Assembly (NCBI GenBank): GCA_040006755.1
Contig: JBDTWJ010000055.1
Coordinates: 1 to 21,030 of the forward strand
From: JAENVT01 sp040006755
GTDB lineage: Bacteria > Actinomycetota > Acidimicrobiia > Acidimicrobiales > Ilumatobacteraceae
Length of the DNA: 21,030 bases
Direction: 5' to 3'
Of the stretch, positions 8,498-15,326 are shown piece by piece. The notes beneath the pieces were generated by a model that made no database searches, was not told the origin of the DNA, and saw only the letters and a program-made list of their open reading frames with translations. Position numbers and translations under genes: made by a program. How positions within the stretch are numbered: the first letter of the stretch is position 1; each line of letters starts with the position of its first letter.

Positions 8498-9256
8498 CTA
8501 CACGTACGGACGAAGCAGGTCGTGCAACTCGGTAGCCACCGATTGCGTCTCGACGACATCGGGCTCGTCGCCGTCGACCAGCGCAGCAGCAAGATCATCC
8601 GCGAGTTCGCACGTGCGCAACCACAGCCGCTTGTCGACGCCGTACGGAGGCCGATCGGGATCGGCGACATCGGTGGCTTGGAGCAACTGCTCGAGTCCGT
8701 CGGCGTCGAGTGGGTTGCGTTGGAGGCGATCGCCCGCAAGGAAGAACGTCGTCAAGGTCTCGAAGGGAAGACGGTCGGCATCGTCGCCGGTGTCGTCGGG
8801 TAGCTCGATGCCTTCGTCGTTCTCGACGTCGTCGAGGATCTCGTCGACCAACTCCTCGTCCGCAGTGCCGACCAGCAGCACATCCTCCTCCCACCGGAAC
8901 GGAAGGCCGCGTGCGACGAGGTGCGACATCACCAGATCTCGCTCGCTCTTTTCCCACTCAGCCAAGTCGTACTCCGTGGAGACGGCATCGTCGGCCAACG
9001 CGATCGGCTCGCGTGCTGGAGCCTCGCCCGCGGGCTCGTTGGGCATTCCCAGGCGCACTTCCACCTGGGCAACGACGTCGTCGGTGGCCCCTTCGGCCGA
9101 CTCGGGCACCATCAGCTCATTGCCATCCCACGCGTGTGGAATCTCGGCGTCGGCCAGTGCGGCGGCAAGCTCGGCCATCTGCTCGAACGACCACTCGGCC
9201 AGGTCGTAATGCACCCGGGTCGCGTCGGGATCGTTCGGGTTCCAGTCGTCGGTCAC
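8498..9256 (-). CDS. Acidic protein with internal YDLAEW duplication, function unknown
   Basis: 252 aa from GTG 9256, strongly acidic. Two copies of a ~45-residue module are visible: residues 17-68 start YDLAEWSFEQMAEL and reach IPHAWDGNELMVP; residues 96-145 start YDLAEWEKSERDLV and reach LPFRWEEDVLLVG. Each module reads as helix, turn, strand pair, which suggests a small alpha/beta fold. The C-terminal ~90 residues are mostly helical. No catalytic motif or membrane segment is seen. It is first in a probable three-gene set with the J-domain-like protein and the hydrolase. TAGCGT lies 8 nt before the GTG, consistent with its own leaderless start just past the S9 peptidase stop. Confidence 0.7.
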   Translation of the reverse strand: MTDDWNPNDPDATRVHYDLAEWSFEQMAELAAALADAEIPHAWDGNELMVPESAEGATDDVVAQVEVRLGMPNEPAGEAPAREPIALADDAVSTEYDLAEWEKSERDLVMSHLVARGLPFRWEEDVLLVGTADEELVDEILDDVENDEGIELPDDTGDDADRLPFETLTTFFLAGDRLQRNPLDADGLEQLLQATDVADPDRPPYGVDKRLWLRTCELADDLAAALVDGDEPDVVETQSVATELHDLLRPYV

Positions 9257-9264
9257 GAGCGGTG

Positions 9265-9270
9265 ACGCTA
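9265..9270 (-). promoter_or_regulatory. -10-like box of the YDLAEW-protein gene
   Basis: TAGCGT, 8 nt before GTG 9256 on the minus strand. Its TAG is also the stop codon of the upstream S9 peptidase gene. The -35 region is poor. Confidence 0.35.
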
Positions 9271-11043
9271 TCCGCCAGGAACGTTCGTGGAGAGGAAGTC
9301 CTGCATGCGACGGTATTCGTCGAGCTGATTCTCTGGCTTGCGAAAACCGTGACCTTCACCTTCGTAGACGACGAACTCGACATCGCCGCCGTGCGCGACA
9401 CAGCGCGCGACGAAGGCGCGACTCTGGTCGATGGGAACGACCGGGTCGGCATCGCCGTGCAACACGAGCAGCGGTGTCGGCGCCAGCCGGTCGACGAAGT
9501 TGATCGGCGAACGGTCGCGGTGCACGGATTCCGAATCGGGCAGCGGCCCGACGAGTGTCTCGGTGTAATGCTGCTCGAAGCGGTGGCTGCGTTCAGCCAG
9601 GTCCAGCAGGTCGGTCACCGGGTACGCCACAATCGCCCCCGCGACGAGACGCGAGGTTGCGGCGACGACACCAAGAGCCGTGAACCCTCCGGCCGACGAC
9701 CCCACGATCGCAGTGTGCGATGGCGAACCCCAACCCATGGAATGCGCGTGGGTGATCACATCAATCGTGTCGGAGACATCGAGCTCGCCCCATCGGCCGC
9801 GCATCGCTTGTTGATAGGCGCGGCCATGACCGCTCGAACCGCGATGGTCCGGCACGAGCACGTTCCAACCCTGCGAACGCCAATAGGCGACGCGCGGCAG
9901 GAACGTGACCTGCCATTGATCCGTCGGGCCGCCATGCAGCCAGCACAGCAATCGATCGGTTGGCGTGTTGCTCTTGTACAGACGGGCGTGCAGTGGGACG
10001 CCGTCCCTTGCAGTGAGCCCGACGAGGTCGGGTTCGGAAAGGGGCAGGTCTTCCCAGCCACTCAATGGTCCGATGGCAACGACCTCACGTTCCCAGGTCA
10101 CGGAGTTGTAGACCACCACCTGCGTCGGCGTGCGGGCACCCGATCGCAACGCCGCAACCCGTTGGCCCTGCCACGACAGTTGTCCGTGCACGCCGCGCGC
10201 AATCTCGCGCACCCTGCGATCGCTGACATCGACCACGCAGAGCCGTCCGAAGCCTGTCTCATTTCGGGTGAATGCGATCTGCGTTCCATCCGGGGAGACG
10301 GCGAACGAGCGCTGGCCCATCCCCCAGCTGGGACCACCGTGCTCGAACGGCTCCTCCACCAGCGGTGAATCGCCGAGCGCGAGGTTGAGCCAGCCGCGAT
10401 CATCCCGCAGGCACAGCTGGCGACCGTCCGGCATGAATCGAACCTGTTGAACCGCGCCACCGGACCGTTGCTCATCGAGGTCGGATCGATCGAAGAGCCT
10501 TCGTTGGATTCGGGACGCATCCCACGGCATGTCGGGCACGTTCCACGCCTGCCACGAAACACTGCTGCCATCGGGCGCAGCGCATGGGTCGAAGACGAAG
10601 TCGGCGGAGCCATCGTCGAGGCGCTCGATCGATCCGTCATCGAGCCGCGTCGACCACACCTGCGCCTCGTCGACCACGTACACGACGCGACTGCCACCGG
10701 GCACCGCGGCCGGCGCTGCGGCAGTGCTGTCGGGACTGTGGCGCGTCAGTTGCCGCACTCCTCCGGTTGGTAGCAGTTGCATCCACAGGTCGCCGTCGAC
10801 GGCGACGTAGATGATTGCTGAACCATCCGCGCTCCAGCACCAACCACCACCGCCGAAGCCACGAGCGGGTCGGGGCGGCGGATACGCAGTGAGTTGGCGC
10901 ACCGGCGAACCATCGAGCATCTGGATCATCAGTGCGGCGGACCCACCCGACGCCATCGCGTAGACGACGCATCGACCATCGGGGCTGAGCCTCGGCTCGG
11001 TCAGATCGCGCGAGACGATGCAGCGCTCGACAGCAATCGTCAT
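9268..11043 (-). CDS. S9 family (prolyl oligopeptidase-type) acylaminoacyl/dipeptidyl peptidase
   Basis: 591 aa. Residues 1 to about 330 carry repeated SPDG/SADG blade motifs of a beta-propeller (LSPDGRCVVYA, WSADGSAIIYV, VSPDGTQIAFT). The C-terminal alpha/beta-hydrolase domain holds the triad: Ser450 in GSSAGG, Asp533 in HGDADPVVP and His565 in GEGHGF. Such enzymes cleave short peptides, often acyl- or proline-containing ones; the substrate is not predictable here. No signal peptide is visible, so it is probably cytoplasmic. ATG 11041-11043 lies 7 nt after a TACAGT box with a TTGTCC -35, indicating a leaderless mRNA. Confidence 0.92.
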   Translation of the reverse strand: MTIAVERCIVSRDLTEPRLSPDGRCVVYAMASGGSAALMIQMLDGSPVRQLTAYPPPRPARGFGGGGWCWSADGSAIIYVAVDGDLWMQLLPTGGVRQLTRHSPDSTAAAPAAVPGGSRVVYVVDEAQVWSTRLDDGSIERLDDGSADFVFDPCAAPDGSSVSWQAWNVPDMPWDASRIQRRLFDRSDLDEQRSGGAVQQVRFMPDGRQLCLRDDRGWLNLALGDSPLVEEPFEHGGPSWGMGQRSFAVSPDGTQIAFTRNETGFGRLCVVDVSDRRVREIARGVHGQLSWQGQRVAALRSGARTPTQVVVYNSVTWEREVVAIGPLSGWEDLPLSEPDLVGLTARDGVPLHARLYKSNTPTDRLLCWLHGGPTDQWQVTFLPRVAYWRSQGWNVLVPDHRGSSGHGRAYQQAMRGRWGELDVSDTIDVITHAHSMGWGSPSHTAIVGSSAGGFTALGVVAATSRLVAGAIVAYPVTDLLDLAERSHRFEQHYTETLVGPLPDSESVHRDRSPINFVDRLAPTPLLVLHGDADPVVPIDQSRAFVARCVAHGGDVEFVVYEGEGHGFRKPENQLDEYRRMQDFLSTNVPGG

Positions 11044-11050
11044 GAGGCGG

Positions 11051-11078
11051 ACTGTACCCGCGTTAATTCGTTGGACAA
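11051..11078 (-). promoter_or_regulatory. Promoter of the S9 peptidase gene (leaderless type)
   Basis: Minus strand TTGTCC (11073-11078, 4 of 6 to TTGACA), 16-bp spacer, TACAGT (11051-11056), then 7 nt to ATG 11043. This is the best-formed promoter in the window and predicts transcription starting at or within about two bases of the ATG. Confidence 0.6.
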
Positions 11079-11134
11079 CCTCTCGCGCCTTCTGTCAATC
11101 TCCCACGCAACCGAGACCGGAAGGAGGTGCCGCA

Positions 11135-11209
11135 ATGATGAGAAACGGATTCATAAGCCTGCTCGATGTTGCCGGGCGCCCTTCTGGCTTCGGCTCCCGC
11201 GCGTCCTGA
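11135..11209 (+). CDS. Tiny ORF (24 aa) with near-perfect Shine-Dalgarno
   Basis: AAGGAGGTG at 11121-11129 is followed by ATG ATG at 11135-11140; the 24-residue frame starts MMRNGFISLLDVAG and ends GFGSRAS with TGA 11207-11209. The ribosome binding site is the strongest in the window. No homolog is recognised. It may be a leader peptide or a small protein encoded with the 44-aa ORF downstream. A weak TTGGAC box at 11071-11076 could belong to its promoter. Confidence 0.5.
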   Translation: MMRNGFISLLDVAGRPSGFGSRAS

Positions 11210-11320
11210 CGATCGCTTCATCGCGAGCCCGTGGGTCCTGCCACAAGTGCATCGAGCGTGCCAACGCACACCCGACTCCCCAAATCACAAACCTTTCACA
11301 ACAATCCCAAGGAGACTCCC

Positions 11321-11455
11321 ATGTGGTCCAACCACCCCTACGTCGCCCAGCAGCTGCGCAATGATCGTCAAGATCGCCTTCGCCAGGTCAGCCAGCGAAC
11401 ACGTCTATTGCACGACGTCAAACGCAGCAGGCGACAACAACACATCAAGACGTAA
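11321..11455 (+). CDS. Small basic protein (44 aa), function unknown
   Basis: ATG 11321 to TAA 11453-11455, preceded by AAGGAG at 11309-11314 with a 6-nt spacer. The protein begins MWSNHPYVAQQLRNDRQ and is rich in Arg, Lys and Gln, predicted as one amphipathic basic helix (RQVSQRTRLLHDVKRSRRQQ). That would suit nucleic-acid or ribosome binding, but this is only inferred from composition. It lies 111 bp after the 24-aa ORF and 48 bp before glpX on the same strand. The stretch 11210-11308 between the two ORFs is A/C-rich with no strong hairpin. Confidence 0.6.
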   Translation: MWSNHPYVAQQLRNDRQDRLRQVSQRTRLLHDVKRSRRQQHIKT

Positions 11456-11467
11456 TACGTCCGGGTT

Positions 11468-11503
11468 CGCCCGTTCACCGGAAAGAAGTACGGTGGACGG
11501 GCG
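11468..11503 (+). promoter_or_regulatory. 12-bp dyad abutting the glpX start codon
   Basis: CGCCCGTTCACC (11468-11479) and GGTGGACGGGCG (11492-11503) are complementary at 11 of 12 positions, the twelfth being a U-G pair in RNA; loop of 12 nt (11480-11491). The right arm ends directly at ATG 11504 and contains the possible SD GGTGG and a TACGGT box (11489-11494). It is either an mRNA hairpin hiding the ribosome binding site or a DNA operator over the promoter. Confidence 0.55.
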
Positions 11504-12505
11504 ATGGCCCCGAACCAATCCCCGCAACAGCCGGATCGCAACCTCGCGCTCGAGCTGGTGAGAGTGACCGAGTCCGCAGCCCTGTCTGCCTCACGATGGG
11601 TTGGGCGCGGCGACAAGAACGGCGCCGACAAGGCTGCAGTCGACGCAATGCGCACTGTGTTGTCGACCGTGCCGATGGACGGCATCGTCATCATCGGCGA
11701 AGGCGAGAAGGACGAGGCGCCGATGCTCTTCAACGGCGAGCACGTCGGCGACGGCACTGCACCACAGACCGATGTTGCGGTCGACCCGATCGACGGCACC
11801 ACGTTGACCGCATACGGGCGCGCCAACGCCATCGCGGTGATCGCCGTCAGCGAGCGCGGCACGATGTTCGACCCAGGCCCGTGTGTGTACATGCACAAGA
11901 TCGCGGTTGGCCCCGAGGCAGCCGGCTCGATCGACATCACCGCAACGCCGACGCAGAACCTCCGTTGGATCGCGAAGGCAAAAGGCGAATCGGTGCGCGA
12001 CCTCACGGTGGTCATCCTCGACCGCGAGCGACACACCGATCTCATCGCCGAGGTTCGGGCCAGCGGTGCGCGCGTCAAGTTGATCACCGATGGCGACATC
12101 TTCGGTGCCATCGCGACCGGCTGGCCCGATGCCGGTGTCGACGTGTTGCTGGGCACCGGTGGGACCCCGGAGGGTGTCACCGCAGCGGCCGCGTTGAAGT
12201 GCATGGGCGGCGAGATCCAGGGCCTCCTCGCTCCGCGCGACGAAGCGGAGCGCCAGCAGGCGATCGATATGGGCTACGACCTCTCGGAGGTTCTCGGAAC
12301 AGACGACCTGGTCAGAGGCAACAATTGCTTCTTCGCGGCCACCGGTATCACCGACGGCGAGCTGCTGCGAGGGGTGCGCTACGAGCGCAACGGCGCACGC
12401 ACCCAAAGCCTGGTCATGCGCTCGAAGAGCGGGACCGTGCGGATGATCGATGCACGGCACCGCATCGACAAGTTGTCGGCATTTGCTGCCGTCGACTACG
12501 CCTGA
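11504..12505 (+). CDS. glpX: Class II fructose-1,6-bisphosphatase
   Basis: 333 aa, usual length for GlpX. It hydrolyses fructose-1,6-bisphosphate to fructose-6-phosphate, the committed gluconeogenic step, in the cytoplasm with divalent metal and often Li+-sensitive. Key motifs are GEGEKDEAPML (residues 65-75) and DPIDGTT (94-100), the metal and phosphate sites, plus LGTGGTPEGVTAAAALKCMGG. GlpX is the only FBPase in most actinobacteria. The start ATG 11504 gives the family N-terminus RNLALELVRVTE; it follows two small ORFs and a 12-bp dyad. Its 3' end converges with the short-chain dehydrogenase, 51 bp apart. Confidence 0.96.
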   Translation: MAPNQSPQQPDRNLALELVRVTESAALSASRWVGRGDKNGADKAAVDAMRTVLSTVPMDGIVIIGEGEKDEAPMLFNGEHVGDGTAPQTDVAVDPIDGTTLTAYGRANAIAVIAVSERGTMFDPGPCVYMHKIAVGPEAAGSIDITATPTQNLRWIAKAKGESVRDLTVVILDRERHTDLIAEVRASGARVKLITDGDIFGAIATGWPDAGVDVLLGTGGTPEGVTAAAALKCMGGEIQGLLAPRDEAERQQAIDMGYDLSEVLGTDDLVRGNNCFFAATGITDGELLRGVRYERNGARTQSLVMRSKSGTVRMIDARHRIDKLSAFAAVDYA

Positions 12506-12514
12506 ACCTTTTTT

Positions 12515-12538
12515 GGGTGCCCAATTATTTGGGCCCCA
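12515..12538. terminator. Hairpin between convergent glpX and SDR genes
   Basis: GCCCAA (12519-12524), loop TTAT, TTGGGC (12529-12534), extended by GGG/CCC (12515-12517 with 12535-12537) across one bulged T. A T6 run precedes it on the plus strand (12509-12514), so neither transcript gets a U-tract after the stem. Placement supports a bidirectional 3'-end structure, but not a classical intrinsic terminator. Confidence 0.4.
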
Positions 12539-12556
12539 CTCATTGGACCCTGAGCG

Positions 12557-13339
12557 TCAGCCGCGCTGCACGAAACTGGCAATGCGCCGCGTCAAACCAC
12601 GCGGAGCCAAGCCCGACGCGGCGACCATCGACTTGTAGAGCGCACCTGGAATCGACAACGCGCGACCCTTGGCAACATCGCGCAGCCCTGCCTCGGCCAC
12701 TTCGTGAGCCGACAGCCAAGCGAACGATGGGTAGTTGCCACTGTATGTATCGCTGCCGCTGACACTCTGGAACTCGGTGCGCGTCAGGCCGGGACACAGC
12801 GCAGTGACATGCACCCCCGTACCGCGCGTTTCTTCATGGAGGCTCTCGGACAACGAGGTGACGTACGCCTTCGTAGCGGCGTACACAGCAAGTTTCGGCG
12901 CAGGCTGGAAACTTGCAACACTGCTGACGTTCAGCACGTACCCTCGCCCACGTCGCACCATCACGCCGAGCGCTGCTCGACTGATGCGGGTCAACGCTGA
13001 GATGTTCAACGCGATCTCGTCGTCGAGCCGGTCGGGATCGAGCGTGTGGAACTCGCCTGATGTGCCGAAACCGGCGTTGTTGACCACGAGGTCGACCGTA
13101 TGGTCGTCGTCGGTGATGCGAGTCACGACCGCGCCAACACCGTCGGGTGTCGTGAGGTCCGCGGACAGCACTTCGACATCGTCATATCGCGCAGCAAGCT
13201 CCTCGAGTCGATCCGTGCGGCGAGCGACGATCAATTGAGGTATCCCTGCCTCGCCCAGGAGCTGGACCATCGCCTCGCCGATACCGCTCGACGCGCCGGT
13301 GATCAAGGCCGAGGTGAACGGATACGTGGGAGCTGCCAT
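12557..13339 (-). CDS. Short-chain dehydrogenase/reductase
   Basis: 260 aa classical SDR. The NAD(P)-binding motif TGASSGIG is at residues 14-21, NNAG at 87-90, the catalytic Ser in NVSS (139/140) and YAATK (Tyr153, Lys157). ARRTDRLEEL after the second strand carries two Arg, which favours NADP(H). The long C-terminal segment (LSIPGALYKSMVAASGLAP) resembles DltE/YqjQ-type SDRs acting on acyl or hydroxyl lipids, but the substrate is not defined. ATG 13337-13339 lies 7 nt after TAGTCT, a leaderless geometry; the palindromic element copy C covers the region where a -35 box would sit. It is downstream of, and collinear with, the ATP synthase operon. Confidence 0.93.
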   Translation of the reverse strand: MAAPTYPFTSALITGASSGIGEAMVQLLGEAGIPQLIVARRTDRLEELAARYDDVEVLSADLTTPDGVGAVVTRITDDDHTVDLVVNNAGFGTSGEFHTLDPDRLDDEIALNISALTRISRAALGVMVRRGRGYVLNVSSVASFQPAPKLAVYAATKAYVTSLSESLHEETRGTGVHVTALCPGLTRTEFQSVSGSDTYSGNYPSFAWLSAHEVAEAGLRDVAKGRALSIPGALYKSMVAASGLAPRGLTRRIASFVQRG

Positions 13340-13346
13340 GCCGTCG

Positions 13347-13352
13347 AGACTA
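13347..13352 (-). promoter_or_regulatory. -10-like box of the SDR gene
   Basis: TAGTCT on the minus strand with 7 nt to ATG 13339. The edge of palindromic copy C begins 18 bp upstream of it, so the element may influence this promoter. Confidence 0.45.
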
Positions 13353-13370
13353 CGCCGCGCAACTCACGAT

Positions 13371-13417
13371 GCGTTTGGAGTCGCAGGACCCTCTACGGGG
13401 CCCCAGACGCCAAACGC
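13371..13417. repeat. 47-bp palindromic element, copy C
   Basis: Outer arms are GCGTTTGG and CCAAACGC, core ACCCTCTACGGGGCCCC. Here the inner arms (GAGTC and GACGC) are also nearly complementary, and flanking CACG/CGTG extends the dyad to about 18 bp per side with three mismatches. It lies 12 bp after the atpC stop and before the SDR promoter, so it marks the end of the ATP synthase operon. Confidence 0.85.
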
Positions 13418-13429
13418 TGCGTGGATGCG

Positions 13430-13849
13430 TCAGTGGGAGGCGGCGGTGCCGGTACTGAGGCCCCCGGAGGCGTTGAGGCGAGCGTTGGCCCGGCTGAGTG
13501 CCGCTTCCGCCTCGGCATCGTGCTCGTTGCGCAGTCTTGCCTCGGCACCCTCCTTTGCCGCGAGAGCTCGACCTCGATCGATCTGCTCACCGAGCTCGGC
13601 AATGTCGCTGAGGATGCTGACCTTATTGTTGCCGACCTGCACGAAGCCGCCGTGCACGGCGACATCGAGTTGGTTTCCGTCGGCCAGCGTGATTCGAGTG
13701 TGATTCTCGGTCAGTGCACCGAGGAATGGCGCATGACCCGGCAGGAACGCGACCTCCCCGCCACCAATTGTGCGCGTGATGACCTGTGTTGCCTCACCCG
13801 AGAACACGACCTTCTCGGGTGAAACAAGCTCGACCTGCATCGTTGCCAT
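13430..13849 (-). CDS. atpC: ATP synthase F1 subunit epsilon
   Basis: 139 aa. The N-terminal beta-sandwich is clear (VELVSPEKVVFSGEA, GEVAFLPGHAPFLGAL, VAVHGGFVQVGNNKVSIL), followed by the C-terminal helical part. Epsilon joins the central stalk and restrains ATP hydrolysis. The start follows the atpD stop by 6 nt with no Shine-Dalgarno, so reinitiation after atpD is likely; the second ATG two codons later (MQVELV) is an equally good start. Last gene of the operon; copy C of the palindromic element follows. Confidence 0.95.
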   Translation of the reverse strand: MATMQVELVSPEKVVFSGEATQVITRTIGGGEVAFLPGHAPFLGALTENHTRITLADGNQLDVAVHGGFVQVGNNKVSILSDIAELGEQIDRGRALAAKEGAEARLRNEHDAEAEAALSRANARLNASGGLSTGTAASH

Positions 13850-13855
13850 GACGGA

Positions 13856-15313
13856 CTACGCGACCTGCTCGGCGAGCGATTTGGCCTTGGCCAACACCTG
13901 CTCGACACCACCGACGTTGAGGAACGCCTGCTCGGGTACTTCGTCCATATCGCCGCGAAGAATCGCCTCGAAGCTCTCAACGGTCTCTTCGACCTCGACA
14001 AACTCTCCTTCGATGCCCGTGAAGACCTTGGCGACGAAGAACGGCTGCGACAGGAAGCGCTGGATCTTGCGCGCCCGCGACACTGTGAGTCGGTCTTCTT
14101 CGGACAATTCGTCGAGGCCGAGGATGGCGATGATGTCTTGCAGTTCCTTGTAGCGCTGCAGGCTCTCCTGCACACCGCGGGCAACGAGGTAGTGACGATC
14201 GCCGACGACGTCGGGCTGCAGAATCGTCGACGTCGAAGCCAGCGGGTCGACGGCAGGATAAATGCCGAGGGCGGCCACCTGGCGGCTGAGCTCCGTGGTG
14301 GCGTCGAGGTGGGTGAAGGTGGTGAACGGAGCCGGGTCGGTGTAGTCGTCGGCCGGCACGTACACGGCCTGCAGCGAGGTGATCGAACGCCCCCGGGTCG
14401 AGGTGATCCGCTCCTGGAGCTGCCCCATCTCGTCGGCCAGCGTCGGTTGGTAGCCCACGGCAGAAGGCATGCGACCGAGAAGCGTCGACACTTCGGAGCC
14501 CGCCTGCACGAAGCGGAAGATGTTGTCGACGAACAGCAGCACGTCTTGGTTCTGCACATCACGGAAGTACTCGGCCATCGTTAGAGCCGAGAGGGCGACT
14601 CGCAGGCGCACACCAGGCGGCTCGTCCATCTGCCCGAACACCAGCGCGGCCTTCTCGAACACGCCGGACTCTTCCATCTCGATACGAAGGTCGGTGCCCT
14701 CGCGAGTTCGCTCGCCGACTCCCGCGAACACCGATACGCCGCCGTGCTTGGAGGCCACGCGGTTGATCATCTCGGTGATGAGCACGGTCTTGCCGACGCC
14801 GGCCCCGCCGAACAAGCCGATCTTGCCACCGGAGAGGTAAGGGGTGAGCAGATCGATGACCTTGATGCCGGTCGTGAACATGCGTCGCGACGGCTCGAGG
14901 GCGTCGAACAGTGGTGCATCGCGGTGGATGTCCCATCGCTCCATGTCGGCATACTTCGCGGGATCGTCGTCGAGCACATCGCCCCACACATTCCACACAT
15001 GGCCGAGCGTGCGGTCGCCGACGGGCACCTGGATGCCGTGGCCCAGGTTGCGCACCGGAGTGCCGCGGGTGAGGCCGTCAGTAGGCTTCATGCAGATCGC
15101 CCGCACGCGGCTATCGCCCAGCTGCTGGGCCACTTCGGCCAGCACCATGACAGGCTTGCCGTCGACGTGGACGGTGAACTCGAGCGCAGTGTTGAGCTTG
15201 GGCAGCGTGCCCCGAGGGAACTCGACGTCGACCACGGGGCCGGCAATGCCGACAACGCGACCGTCTGTGAATTCTGTTTCCGTAGCGGTGGGTGAGTCGT
15301 TGGTCATGGTCAT
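13856..15313 (-). CDS. atpD: ATP synthase F1 subunit beta
   Basis: 485 aa from ATG 15313. It is the catalytic F1 subunit: P-loop GGAGVGKT at residues 169-176, GERTREG with the catalytic Glu, Walker B LLFVDNIFRF, and the DELSEED lever motif. The frame is open up to 15433, but that longer start would overlap atpG and gives a non-conserved basic leader; ATG 15313 has GAGAGAG 8 nt upstream and lies 13 nt after the atpG stop. A second ATG two codons on (15307) is also possible. Confidence 0.97.
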   Translation of the reverse strand: MTMTNDSPTATETEFTDGRVVGIAGPVVDVEFPRGTLPKLNTALEFTVHVDGKPVMVLAEVAQQLGDSRVRAICMKPTDGLTRGTPVRNLGHGIQVPVGDRTLGHVWNVWGDVLDDDPAKYADMERWDIHRDAPLFDALEPSRRMFTTGIKVIDLLTPYLSGGKIGLFGGAGVGKTVLITEMINRVASKHGGVSVFAGVGERTREGTDLRIEMEESGVFEKAALVFGQMDEPPGVRLRVALSALTMAEYFRDVQNQDVLLFVDNIFRFVQAGSEVSTLLGRMPSAVGYQPTLADEMGQLQERITSTRGRSITSLQAVYVPADDYTDPAPFTTFTHLDATTELSRQVAALGIYPAVDPLASTSTILQPDVVGDRHYLVARGVQESLQRYKELQDIIAILGLDELSEEDRLTVSRARKIQRFLSQPFFVAKVFTGIEGEFVEVEETVESFEAILRGDMDEVPEQAFLNVGGVEQVLAKAKSLAEQVA

Positions 15314-15326
15314 GACATGTGCTCTC

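Noticed and set aside
7875..9209. 444-codon plus-strand open frame
   Set aside because: Opposite the J-domain-like and YDLAEW genes; Ser-rich low-complexity translation, no motif.
8710..10368. 552-codon plus-strand open frame
   Set aside because: It is antisense to the S9 peptidase and the YDLAEW protein, is Arg/Pro-rich with no family pattern, and is a typical shadow frame of GC-rich coding DNA.
11413..11422. CAAACGC inside the 44-aa ORF as part of the repeat family
   Set aside because: Only the 7-mer matches; no partner arm or GGGGCCCC core is nearby.
12509..12550. Fourth, degenerate copy of the palindromic element near GGGCCCC and GGACCC
   Set aside because: The GCGTTTG/CAAACGC arms are absent and the spacing differs; it is better explained as an independent hairpin between convergent genes.
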